This document shows positions 1 to 7,975 of a DNA stretch of 52,445 nt, piece after piece (the stretch's first letter is position 1; every line of letters starts with the position of its first letter). Below the pieces are notes generated by a model, which saw only the letters and a list, made by a program, of their open reading frames with translations, ran no database searches and was not told the origin of the DNA. Source of the DNA: CAYYNP01 sp964472545 (GTDB taxonomy: Bacteria; Planctomycetota; Planctomycetia; Pirellulales; Thermoguttaceae); the NCBI GenBank assembly GCA_964472545.1, contig CAYYNP010000030.1, positions 1-52,445 of the forward strand, in the 5' to 3' direction. Position numbers and translations under genes: made by a program.

Positions 1-697
1 CCGACGGAACGTCCAATTGGCCCCAATCGTCAAGGCCCCAAGCAACAAGCGAGCCATCGTCGCGCAAGGCCACTGAATAGCCGTTACCCATGCTGATCTT
101 TGCGTAATCGTTGCCCGCGGGCACGCTTGCATACTCGTTCCCCCAGCCGACCAAGGAGCCATCGGCGCGGAGTGCTAGGCTCGCCCAAAACCCCGCCGCG
201 ACCGCGACGTAGTCGTTGCCCGGCGGCACCGTCGCCTGGCCAAAGAAGTCATCGCCCCAGGCCACAATCGATCCGTCCGCCTTCAGCGCCAGGCTGTGAT
301 CCAGGCCGGCCGAAACAGCAACGTAGTCTTGACCTGCCGGCGCGTCGGTGTTGCTGCTGCCCCAGGCGATGACTGTGCCGTCCTCCCGTAACGCCACGAT
401 GTGCCCGCCGAACAGGCCGATGTCCGTGAAGTCGTTTCCCGTTGGCAGGTCATCGATCCAAGACCCATCGCGACCCCACGCGACCAGCGAGCCGTCGGCC
501 TTCAAGGCCACACCAAAACCTGCCCCACCCTGCGCGGCCACGAAGTCACTGCCGGCGGGTATCTCCAACTGGCCTTTCGAGCCGTGCCCCCAAGCCCGCA
601 GCACGGCGGCCTGGGCTTCAGATGCGAGCCCGATCGAGAGTAGCAGCGTGACGGCTGTCACAAGATGCCGCTCGAATTTTGGATCGTTGCCTTTCAT
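1..697 (-). CDS. RCC1-repeat secreted protein (3' end missing)
   Basis: This is a partial gene; its 3' end lies beyond the window edge, and 232 codons are visible without a stop. The ATG at 697 is preceded by AGGAGAAGGAACC, a good ribosome binding site. Residues 1-30 form a signal peptide (basic start, hydrophobic VTAVTLLLSIGLA, likely cleavage after AQA). The rest is a series of RCC1-type blade repeats built on the pattern ALKADGSLVAWG, spaced about 40-55 residues. It is a paralogue of the RCC1/PEP-CTERM protein at 1540-2508, so a sorting tail may lie outside the window. It is probably a surface or periplasmic propeller; no ligand or enzyme activity can be inferred. Confidence 0.85.
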   Translation of the reverse strand, partial: MKGNDPKFERHLVTAVTLLLSIGLASEAQAAVLRAWGHGSKGQLEIPAGSDFVAAQGGAGFGVALKADGSLVAWGRDGSWIDDLPTGNDFTDIGLFGGHIVALREDGTVIAWGSSNTDAPAGQDYVAVSAGLDHSLALKADGSIVAWGDDFFGQATVPPGNDYVAVAAGFWASLALRADGSLVGWGNEYASVPAGNDYAKISMGNGYSVALRDDGSLVAWGLDDWGQLDVPS

Positions 698-745
698 GGT
701 TCCTTCTCCTGCGCCGATGTCCGTACGCCGGCCCCATTGTCTATT

Positions 746-1512
746 CTACTCACCCAGGCCGGTTAGCACCAACACGCTCTCCGTTGCCAGGGCCGAATCA
801 TCGCCGGAATCTCCGCCGGGAGGGGCTCCCTGTGCGGCCACGTCATCGAGCCCGGCAAAGACCGGTCCGCCGGATGCCGATTCCCCGCCGGCCAGTGTGA
901 TCGTACCGTACTCGAGCGGCTCGCCGTAGCCGGTGACGAACTCCAGCACGAAATCGGTCGTCTCCAGACCGGTGGCGGCGATTGCGCCGAGGTCGAGCGC
1001 CGAGTACGTCATCGTCGCACTGAAGCTCGCCTCGCCGACCGCGTCTTCGTGCCGGGTGAGCAGATTGTAGGCGCTGCCGGCGGGCAGGATCTCGTCGAGA
1101 TCGGCCAGATCGTCGCCGGTGAAGTTGTCTGCACTGATCAGGTTCCAGCAGAGGACCGAATCGACGGTGATCTCAATCTCGCCGGTCGAGTCGTCGTAGA
1201 CCGCCGAGGCCGAGCCGGAACTCGACTCCATCGCGCCCCCGCCCTTGGCCTGCTCTTCGGTGAGTTCTTTGATCGCCTCGTCCCAGGCGGCCGCACTGAG
1301 CGACGGCCCCCCGCCGCCCTGGGCCGACTCGCCCCCTCCCGAACCGTTGAAGTTGGTGATCAGGTCGGTAATATCCTGCCCGTCCACGTTTCCGTCGCCG
1401 CGGCCGAACGAGCCGCCGGCCGTGTCGTTGTCGGTCCAGAACCGGTCCGGCGGATCGCCCGCCTTGTTGAAGTGGGTGATCAAGAGGGCGATGTCCGCCC
1501 CGCCCAAGTTAC
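746..1512 (-). repeat. Direct repeat, copy 1 (subtilase tail module)
   Basis: This segment aligns with 2605-3371 at a constant offset of 1859 bases, with the same stop position and no net insertion or deletion. It contains long identical stretches, such as the block around the second dockerin-like repeat. It looks like a segmental duplication. Confidence 0.75.
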
Positions 1513-1540
1513 CCATCTCAATCGGCGCAATTGTGGGCAT
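746..1540 (-). CDS. Stand-alone dockerin-like and C-terminal module, a copy of the subtilase tail
   Basis: This 264-residue protein has two dockerin-like calcium-binding segments (GGADIALLITHF and DGNVDGQDITDLITNF) followed by a module almost the same as the last ~230 residues of the subtilase at 2605-6240. Its ATG overlaps the stop of the RCC1/PEP-CTERM gene by one base (TAATG), which suggests translational coupling. It has no signal peptide, so unless it uses another export route it would stay in the cytoplasm. Most likely it is a 3' fragment of a duplicated protease gene that has kept an open frame. Alternatives are a real accessory subunit, or a part translated only as a fusion. Confidence 0.7.
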   Translation of the reverse strand: MPTIAPIEMGNLGGADIALLITHFNKAGDPPDRFWTDNDTAGGSFGRGDGNVDGQDITDLITNFNGSGGGESAQGGGGPSLSAAAWDEAIKELTEEQAKGGGAMESSSGSASAVYDDSTGEIEITVDSVLCWNLISADNFTGDDLADLDEILPAGSAYNLLTRHEDAVGEASFSATMTYSALDLGAIAATGLETTDFVLEFVTGYGEPLEYGTITLAGGESASGGPVFAGLDDVAAQGAPPGGDSGDDSALATESVLVLTGLGE

Positions 1541-2508
1541 TACGTTGCAAGTCCGCGTCGCCGGCGGAGAAATAGGGCGAGTGCGGTGGCGATGGTCAGC
1601 GTGGTGAGGGAAGTGAGCGTGGGCGGCTCGGGGACAAGGATTGCGTAGCTATGAGCGTCACCAGCGGCGATGGCGAGGTAGCCGGTACCGGTCGGCACGT
1701 CGATCTGGCCGTACCTGCTGTGCCCCCATCCGACGATTGACCCGTCTTCCCTGAGCGCGAGCCCGTGAGTATGTCCGGCAGCGGTGTCCACGAAGTTAGC
1801 GCCTGGGGGTACATCCAGTTGCCCCCACGTGTTCGAACCCCACGCCACGAGGGACGCGTCCTCGCGGATCGCAATCACGTGGCTCGTGCCCAACTCGACC
1901 CGTAGGACTCCACTAGCGTTTGGAGGCGCGGCATGCTGCATCCCCCAAGCCACGATCGTTCCGTCCGCTCTAAGCGCAGCGCTAGACCACATGCCCGCGG
2001 CAATTGCGATGTAGTCGCTGCCGCCGGGCGTCGTCGTCTCGCCAAACGAATTGCTACCCCATGCGACGATCGAGCCATCCGACCTCAACGCGAGGCTGTG
2101 GCTGTCGCCAGCAGCGATCGCCACATAGTCTCTTCCGGCTGGCACGTCGGTCTGGCCCTCGTTATTGTTGCCCCACGCGGCAAGCGAACCATCCTCGCGC
2201 AGAGCGATTACGTGGGAACTGTACAGCGAGATCTCCTCATAGCCAAGGTTGGTCGGCACGTCGCGTAGCCATGGGCCCTCTCGGCCCCACGCAACCAACG
2301 ACCCATCGGCGCGCAGCGCCACGCCCAATCCGGTGCCCGCCGCCACGCGCACGAAGTCTTGTCCCGATGGCACTTCCGTCTGCCCGAAGTCATTGAGGCC
2401 CCATGCTTGGAGCATGCCCGCACGCGATTCTCCCACTGTGCAACTCCACAGTACGAGGATGGTGCTCAGCGCTGCGTAGTGTTTAGGGCGCGGGAAGTTG
2501 GGCTTCAT
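1540..2508 (-). CDS. RCC1-repeat protein with PEP-CTERM sorting tail
   Basis: This 322-residue protein has an N-terminal signal peptide (hydrophobic ALSTILVLWSCTV), then about six RCC1-like blades (pattern ALREDGSLVAWGSN) from residue ~33 to ~285. It ends with a PEP-CTERM signal: VPEPPTLTSL, a hydrophobic helix and the basic end RRRRG. Such tails are normally processed by an exosortase, which leads to surface or exopolymer attachment; no exosortase gene is in this window. GGAGTAGGCAGA before the ATG is a suitable ribosome binding site. It lies 96 bases downstream of the subtilase and is coupled by TAATG to the module gene at 746-1540, so the three are probably co-transcribed. Confidence 0.88.
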   Translation of the reverse strand: MKPNFPRPKHYAALSTILVLWSCTVGESRAGMLQAWGLNDFGQTEVPSGQDFVRVAAGTGLGVALRADGSLVAWGREGPWLRDVPTNLGYEEISLYSSHVIALREDGSLAAWGNNNEGQTDVPAGRDYVAIAAGDSHSLALRSDGSIVAWGSNSFGETTTPGGSDYIAIAAGMWSSAALRADGTIVAWGMQHAAPPNASGVLRVELGTSHVIAIREDASLVAWGSNTWGQLDVPPGANFVDTAAGHTHGLALREDGSIVGWGHSRYGQIDVPTGTGYLAIAAGDAHSYAILVPEPPTLTSLTTLTIATALALFLRRRRGLAT

Positions 2509-2604
2509 TCTGCCTACTCCAGTGAATCAGCCGGCACATTGGCTCAGACTTCATTATCCTCGCGATGGCTCCCGCCTGCAAGCTTCTGCCATGAACACGG
2601 TTGG

Positions 2605-3371
2605 TCACTCGCCAGTTGCGGTGAGCACCAACGCGCTCTCCCTCGCGCCGATCGACACATCTCGCGAATCTCTGCCGGAAGAAGCGCTCTGTGCGGCAAA
2701 GGTATCGAGTCCGTCGAAGACCGATCCGCCGGAGGCCGATTCGCCGCCGGCGAGCGTGATCGTGCCGTACTCGAGCGGCTCGCCGTAGCCGGTGACGAAC
2801 TCTAGCACGAAGTCGGTCGTCTCCAGCCCCGTGGCGGCGATCGCCCCGAGGTCGAGCGCCGTGTACGTCATCGTCGCGCTGAAGCTGGCCTCGCCCACCG
2901 CGTCCTCGTGGCGGGTGAGCAGGTTGTAGGCACTGCCGGCGGGCAGGATCTCGTCGAGGTCGCCCAGATCGTCGCCGGTGAAGTTGTCGGCGCTGACTAG
3001 GACCCAACAGAGCACCGAGTCGATGGTGATCTCGATTTCGCCGGTCGTGTCGTCGTAGACGGCCGAAGCGGAGCCGGAACTCGACTCCATCGCGGCGCCG
3101 CCCTTCTCCTGCTCTTCGATGAGTTGTTTGACAGCCTCGTCCCAGGCGGCCGCACTGAGCGAAGGTCCGCCGCCGCCCTGGGCCGACTCGCCCTGCCCCG
3201 AACCGTTGAAGTTGGTGATCAGGTCGGTAATATCCTGCCCGTCGACGAAACCGTCGCCGCGGCCCAACAGGCCGCCGGCGGTGTCGTTCTCGGTCCAGAT
3301 CCGGTCCTGGGGATGGCCCGGCTTGCTGAAGTTGATGATCAGATTCGTGATGTCCTGGCCGTCGATCCATT
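2605..3371 (-). repeat. Direct repeat, copy 2 (subtilase tail module)
   Basis: This is the 3' end of the subtilase gene, and it matches 746-1512 at a fixed 1859-base offset. Confidence 0.75.
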
Positions 3372-6240
3372 TGTCGCCGTTACCGTCGCCCCCGACGGCG
3401 ATGTAGACGTCCGCGTCGACCTTGGTGATGGTCGGCGAGCCCGTGTAGGTCGCGCCGCGGAAGAAGGCGCCGATTCCGATATGACTCTCTCTGTCGGTGG
3501 TGGGCGGCGCGGCGGCGAATTGGTTCGAGATCGAGCCGGAACCGGTAGCCACAATCAGCGGGTACGTGACGTCAGTGCCCACGTTGTCCTCGTCGACCAG
3601 GCTCATCGAGAGCGCCAGGTCGACGGAATTCTGGGGGATCGTCACCGTTCCCGCTGTGGTGATCATCCGCCCGGGTGCCTCGCCGCCGTCGTCCTCGGGC
3701 GCCTCGGTCAACCGGTCGGCCAACTCGATCGAAACCACGTCGCCCGTCGTGAGCTCCGCGCCGGCCGCCACCCGCAGCCCGGCCCCCTGCTCCAGCATCA
3801 GCGTGCTGCCCACCTCGAGGTCGGCCTCCACGACCAGGTCGGCCTCTACGACCAGCAGACTGTCCACGTCGACGGCCTTGTCGAGTGCAACTCGGCCGCG
3901 GTCGATCACCGCGTGATGCGTGGACAGACGGGGGTATTGTGTCCAGGTTGTTCCATCAGACTTCATCCAACGCGTATTGCTCGTCGTTTCCGGATACACC
4001 GGGGCCTCACTCCACTTCCGGTCGCCGTTGGTGTTCCACCAGGAGTCCTTGTCCCAGAAGTAGACGTTGTTCGGGTGGACGGTATAGAGGTCGTAGCTGA
4101 TGAAGTCGGGCACGGTGGCCGGGGTGCCGGTGTTGTGCAGGTAGACGGTGTCGAAGCCGACCGCCGTGTTCGACCAGTTGGTACCGGAGTGGAGCCGGGC
4201 CGAGTTGTATTCAGTCTCCAGTGTGTTGGTTACGCCGCTCTGGTAATAGAGGTGGGCCGTGCCCGCGCCGCCGGTCGTCTCGACGGTCACCTCGTCGAAG
4301 TCGCTGCCGACGATCTCGACCCCGGCGAGCCCGGCCCCGTGGGCCTGAAGGCTGACCGAGTTGTGGTACGCCCGCAGTGTGTCGTCGTCGGCCGAGCCGT
4401 TGATCGTCAGTTCGTCGGTGCCCCCGTTGCCGTCGTCGATGCCGATCCGCCCCGGCTTCCAGAGTGTCTCCGCCGTGCCCAGGGCGTTCCTGTTCCGGCC
4501 GAGTTGCCACGCCCCGGGCAGGGCCTCGACGACGAACGTGTCGTTGTCGGTCGAGCCGTTGATCTCAAGCGCATACGCCTCCTGGCCGTTGTTGTCGTAG
4601 CCGGCGAGTTCCATGTAGTTGTACGTGATGGTCTTGTCGACCGATCCGTTGTCGCCGACGTCGATCTTGACCTGGAAGCAGCCCGGCCGGTTGGGGTCCG
4701 GCGCGATCACGAACCGATCGGGGTTGCCGTCGTCGGCGGCGCTCGCGTCCGCGTCGGCGACCGAGAGGTCCTCCCCCGTGGTCCGGCTTCCCACGTAGAA
4801 GTGTTGTATGAAGATCGGCTTGTCTTCGTCATCCGTACCGTTTGGCTCCAGTGCCGTGTCGAAGGGGTCGCGGAGTCCGTCGGGCTGGTTGGTCGCATGA
4901 TAGGTCCTGGCCACCAGCCGGTAGTAGCCGTCGGCGAGTTCGTCGTTCCATGCCGACTTGTCGATGCCGAACCGCAGCGAGTTGGTGCCGATCTTGTATC
5001 CGTCGAGCCGGCTGTAGACCGGATCGGGCGAGGTCGGCCGCTGGGTGAATTCGAGCACCAGCGGCACGTCGGTGTAGGTGCCGTCGACGGTGCTGCAATA
5101 CGAGAGTTCCCAGTTGTCCGGGTCGTCGACCGGGCCGGTGGTGGCCACCTCGTAATCGGTCTCCCCTTGGTTGAGTTGCCAGGTGCTGGTCTTGAAGACG
5201 CTGGCCAGCTCGACGGTGAAGTGCGTCGGGTCGTCGGACAATTCGTCGGCCGATTGGCGGATGCCGGCGATCCGCGGCGGGGCGATCGTCTCGGTGACTG
5301 CGCGGGCCGCGTTGAGCCGACCGGCCCCCAACATGCGGTCGAGGCCGACCATGGACGGCACCTCATCGGGCGTCTGCCCGTCGGCATAGAAGCCGGCGTT
5401 GGCCTCGTCGATCGGGTCGGTGGTGCCGATCAGTTGGGCCGCCACCTTGTCGAGGGACCAACTCGAGTTCTGCGACCGGATCAAGGCGGCCACGCCCGAG
5501 ACCGCCGGCGCGGCGAGACTGCTGCCCGAGTCACTCGTGTACCCGCCGCCTTTGTCGGTCGAGTAGACGCCCACGCCCGGTGCGGCCAGGTCGACCCCGT
5601 AGCCCCAGTTGCTCCCCGAATTCTCATTGACGAACCACTTCTCGTCGAACCGATCCGTGCCCGCCACGAAAAGCACTTGGTCGTAGTTCTCGCGTTCGGC
5701 TCCAAAGTCCTCACCGTTTCCGGCCGAGTTGACGTGCAGAATGCCCGCCACGTAGTTGGCGTCTAGCTCGTCTCGATAGTCAGTGAAGTACGTGTCGCCG
5801 GAGAGGGTCGCACCGGCGCTGACGTTGATGACGTCGGCCCCGGCGGTGCGGGCGTCCTCGAGCTTCTCCACCAGATCATAGGCGTCGCCGGTGTCGATGC
5901 CGTCTAAGGCGACGATCTCCGCCTCGCCGGCGACGCCCGCGACGCCGGTGGAGTTGTTGATCTCGGCGGCGATGATCCCCGCCATCTGTGTTCCGTGGCC
6001 GATGCGGTCGTCGTCGCCACCGGAACGGACGTTCGCATCGAGGTCGGTGTGATTTGCGTCCACCCCCGTATCGATCACCGCCACGGCAACGCCGTCTCCA
6101 CCCCATGATGGAGTCGTCTGATCCTGGAACCAGTCCCACGCCCCCGGGGCCTGGATGCGATCGAGATGGTAGCGATTATCGTCCCAGGGATCGAGGTTCG
6201 CGAACTGCGGATCGTTCGGTTCGGTCCAACCGGCGCTCAA
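2605..6240 (-). CDS. Subtilisin-like S8 protease with dockerin-like C-terminal region
   Basis: This open frame of 1211 residues carries an S8 protease domain at residues ~45-310. The triad is D57 (AVIDTGVD), H82 (GHGTQMAG) and S241 (GSSLAAP), with the oxyanion asparagine N175 in SAGN. A long beta-rich region follows, then two dockerin-like repeats near residues 965-1020 and a C-terminal module shared with 746-1540. The 6240 start is a TTG and gives no export signal. Reading upstream in the same frame gives RNLRFEPLEHRCLLS, which resembles the N-terminal motif of planctomycete extracellular proteins. The likely true start is ATG 6364, one base out of frame across a 10-G tract. The product is probably secreted and degrades protein, possibly attached through the dockerin-like repeats. 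Confidence 0.88.
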   Translation of the reverse strand: MSAGWTEPNDPQFANLDPWDDNRYHLDRIQAPGAWDWFQDQTTPSWGGDGVAVAVIDTGVDANHTDLDANVRSGGDDDRIGHGTQMAGIIAAEINNSTGVAGVAGEAEIVALDGIDTGDAYDLVEKLEDARTAGADVINVSAGATLSGDTYFTDYRDELDANYVAGILHVNSAGNGEDFGAERENYDQVLFVAGTDRFDEKWFVNENSGSNWGYGVDLAAPGVGVYSTDKGGGYTSDSGSSLAAPAVSGVAALIRSQNSSWSLDKVAAQLIGTTDPIDEANAGFYADGQTPDEVPSMVGLDRMLGAGRLNAARAVTETIAPPRIAGIRQSADELSDDPTHFTVELASVFKTSTWQLNQGETDYEVATTGPVDDPDNWELSYCSTVDGTYTDVPLVLEFTQRPTSPDPVYSRLDGYKIGTNSLRFGIDKSAWNDELADGYYRLVARTYHATNQPDGLRDPFDTALEPNGTDDEDKPIFIQHFYVGSRTTGEDLSVADADASAADDGNPDRFVIAPDPNRPGCFQVKIDVGDNGSVDKTITYNYMELAGYDNNGQEAYALEINGSTDNDTFVVEALPGAWQLGRNRNALGTAETLWKPGRIGIDDGNGGTDELTINGSADDDTLRAYHNSVSLQAHGAGLAGVEIVGSDFDEVTVETTGGAGTAHLYYQSGVTNTLETEYNSARLHSGTNWSNTAVGFDTVYLHNTGTPATVPDFISYDLYTVHPNNVYFWDKDSWWNTNGDRKWSEAPVYPETTSNTRWMKSDGTTWTQYPRLSTHHAVIDRGRVALDKAVDVDSLLVVEADLVVEADLEVGSTLMLEQGAGLRVAAGAELTTGDVVSIELADRLTEAPEDDGGEAPGRMITTAGTVTIPQNSVDLALSMSLVDEDNVGTDVTYPLIVATGSGSISNQFAAAPPTTDRESHIGIGAFFRGATYTGSPTITKVDADVYIAVGGDGNGDKWIDGQDITNLIINFSKPGHPQDRIWTENDTAGGLLGRGDGFVDGQDITDLITNFNGSGQGESAQGGGGPSLSAAAWDEAVKQLIEEQEKGGAAMESSSGSASAVYDDTTGEIEITIDSVLCWVLVSADNFTGDDLGDLDEILPAGSAYNLLTRHEDAVGEASFSATMTYTALDLGAIAATGLETTDFVLEFVTGYGEPLEYGTITLAGGESASGGSVFDGLDTFAAQSASSGRDSRDVSIGARESALVLTATGE

Positions 6241-6364
6241 CAGGCAGCGGTGCTCCAGCGGCTCAAAACGAAGGTTGCGAGTGAGCCCACAACGATGCGA
6301 GCTACGATTGTTGGGCCTATCGCCCCCCCCCCGAGAGAAGAGTGTTCACGCGACGCAACGACAT
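6241..6364 (-). other. Out-of-frame 5' end of the subtilase gene
   Basis: The ATG at 6364-6362 follows AAGAGGACAAGCC, a good ribosome binding site. It begins MSLRRVNTLLSGGG and reaches a TAG just after the G tract. If the tract had 9 or 12 G instead of 10, this frame would run into RNLRFEPLEHRCLLSAGWT and on into the protease. This segment therefore probably codes for the real N-terminus, broken either by a homopolymer error or by slipped-strand variation. Confidence 0.6.
6323..6332 (-). repeat. Homopolymer of 10 G on the coding strand
   Basis: Ten consecutive C on the plus strand, 30 bases into the presumed subtilase coding sequence. It is exactly one base away from joining the ATG at 6364 to the protease frame. 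Confidence 0.95.
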
Positions 6365-6501
6365 GGCTTGTCCTCTTGGTGCTTGCACGATTTCAACTCC
6401 GCACGGAGAGAATCCGCGCGGACGATTCACGTTTCTCCCCCAATCGTGGCGGCACGGCAGAGCACAACGCCAACATCGGAGAAACCAGTTCGGTTAGGGT
6501 G

Positions 6502-6530
6502 ATGGTACCGGTTGTGCGAGACGTTGTCAA
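6502..6530 (-). promoter_or_regulatory. Candidate sigma-70-type promoter for the subtilase/RCC1 cluster
   Basis: On the minus strand TTGACA (6530-6525) is followed by 17 bases and TACCAT (6507-6502). This would leave a leader of about 130 bases before ATG 6364. Confidence 0.5.
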
Positions 6531-6568
6531 GGAATGGTCGTCACGGGACAAGCGAGTGTTCGTCGACC

Positions 6569-7924
6569 CTACCCCAACCCATGCTTCGCCAGCCGATCGC
6601 GAAACGTCGACGGCTTCATTCCCAGCGCTGCCGCGGCGGCCGTCTTGTTGCCGCCGGAATCGCGCAGGGCGTTTTCTAGCAGCGTGCGTTCGGTCTGGTC
6701 CATCGTGGCGTGGAAGTCGCCGGGGATGGCCGTGGGGCCGTTGGCGGAACTGCCGGCAAGGCCGCCGGTTTCGGCGGAGAGCAGGTCGGCGGTGATCTCG
6801 CCGGAGCCGACCAAGAAGGCACGCTCGAGCGCGTGGGTCAACTCGCGGACGTTGCCCGGCCAGTCGTGGGCCGAGAGACGCTCGATCGCCTCGGGCGTGA
6901 TCCGGTACTTGCGGCCCTTGGCGACCTGTTCGAGCAGATACTCGGCCAACAGCGGCACGTCTTCGCGGCGTTCACGCAGCGGGGGGATGTTGATCCGCAG
7001 GACGTCGAGCCGGTAGTAGAGGTCTTCGCGGAACGTGCCCTCGCGGATTTTTTCCAGCAGGCTCCGCTTGGTCGAGGCCACGATCCGCACGTCGGCCTTG
7101 ATCGGCGTGGTGCCACCGACCCGCTCGTAGACCTTCTCTTCGATCGCACGCAGCAGCTTGGCCTGGTGTTCGAGCGGGATGTCGTCGACGTCGTCCAGAT
7201 AGAGCGTGCCGCCTTCGGCCAGGTCGAAGCGGCCTTTGCGCCGCTGATCGGCGCCGGTGAACGAGCCGCGTTCGTGGCCGTAGAGTTCGCTTTCGATCAA
7301 CTGCGGGGGAAACAACGTGCAGCCGACTTTGACGTAGGGAAACTTGTTGCGGTGCGACGTGCGGTGGATGACCGTCGAGATCAGGTCCTTGCCCACGCCC
7401 GTTTCGCCGCAGAGCAGCACGTTGGCGTCGGACTTGGCACAGATCTCGACCATCCGCTTGACCTGCACGATGCCCGGGCTGCGGCCGACGACCTTCTGAT
7501 GGCGGTCTTCGGCAGAAGCCTCCGCAGACGACTCCTCAGCGGCGGGGACCTCGGCAGCCGCTTGCCGGCGCCGCTCGATGCGCTTCAGCAGCGGGAAGAC
7601 GTCTTCGTTGCGAAACGGCTTGGTGAGAAAGTCGAACGCGCCGAGTTTGACCGCATCGACCGCCACCGGGATGCTGCCGTAGGCGGTCATCATGATCACT
7701 TCGACGTTGGCCAGCGGGCCTTGTTTGATGTGCTTGAGCAGCTCGAGGCCGTCGATCTTGGGCATCTTCAGATCGGTCACCACGACGTCGAACGGCACCT
7801 CCTCGAGCATGCCGATGGCCTCTTCGCCGTCGCCGGCCGAAAGCACTTCGTAACCCTGGCCCGCCAGATCGTCGGCCAGGGTGACGCATTTGATCTTCTC
7901 GTCGTCGACGACCAGAATTCTCAT
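6569..7924 (-). CDS. NtrC-family sigma-54-dependent response regulator
   Basis: This 451-residue regulator has a receiver domain at residues 1-115 with phosphoacceptor D51 (VVVTDLKMP) and K102 (LTKPF). The AAA+ domain, ~145-370, has Walker A GETGVGKD (173-180), the sigma-54 contact loop GSFTGA (220-225) and a Walker B region LYLDDVDD, where Asp replaces the usual Glu. A Fis-type helix-turn-helix closes the protein (NKTAAAAALGMKPSTFRDRL). It should activate sigma-54 promoters when phosphorylated, presumably by the histidine kinase encoded just upstream. The start codon has no good ribosome binding site of its own; it sits at the end of a ladder of three mini-ORFs (7966-7922). Confidence 0.95.
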   Translation of the reverse strand: MRILVVDDEKIKCVTLADDLAGQGYEVLSAGDGEEAIGMLEEVPFDVVVTDLKMPKIDGLELLKHIKQGPLANVEVIMMTAYGSIPVAVDAVKLGAFDFLTKPFRNEDVFPLLKRIERRRQAAAEVPAAEESSAEASAEDRHQKVVGRSPGIVQVKRMVEICAKSDANVLLCGETGVGKDLISTVIHRTSHRNKFPYVKVGCTLFPPQLIESELYGHERGSFTGADQRRKGRFDLAEGGTLYLDDVDDIPLEHQAKLLRAIEEKVYERVGGTTPIKADVRIVASTKRSLLEKIREGTFREDLYYRLDVLRINIPPLRERREDVPLLAEYLLEQVAKGRKYRITPEAIERLSAHDWPGNVRELTHALERAFLVGSGEITADLLSAETGGLAGSSANGPTAIPGDFHATMDQTERTLLENALRDSGGNKTAAAAALGMKPSTFRDRLAKHGLG

Positions 7925-7966
7925 TGTGGGATTCTCATCGGGCGGTTCTCATGCCGGGATTCTCAT
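7922..7966 (-). promoter_or_regulatory. Four-step ATGA start/stop ladder before the response regulator
   Basis: On the minus strand a 14-base unit beginning ATGAGAA occurs four times in tandem, with ATGs at 7966, 7952, 7938 and 7924. The first three ATGs open five-codon frames (MRIPA, MRTAR, MRIPQ). Each ends in a TGA that overlaps the next ATG as ATGA. The fourth ATG is the regulator start (MRILVVDD). The kinase stop TAA (7978-7976) ends 9 bases before the first ATG, and the nearest purine-rich site (GGAG) lies in the end of the kinase gene. Confidence 0.75.
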
Positions 7967-7975
7967 CGGCAGGTC

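Noticed and set aside
3124..5766. Long open frame of 880 codons antisense to the subtilase
   Set aside because: It is rich in Val, Arg, Gly and Asp from mirrored GC-rich codons, with no motifs; the opposite strand has a clear protease.
7922..7966. CRISPR-like array of the ATGAGAA repeat
   Set aside because: The units are 14 bases with no spacers; the start/stop overlap explains the pattern better.
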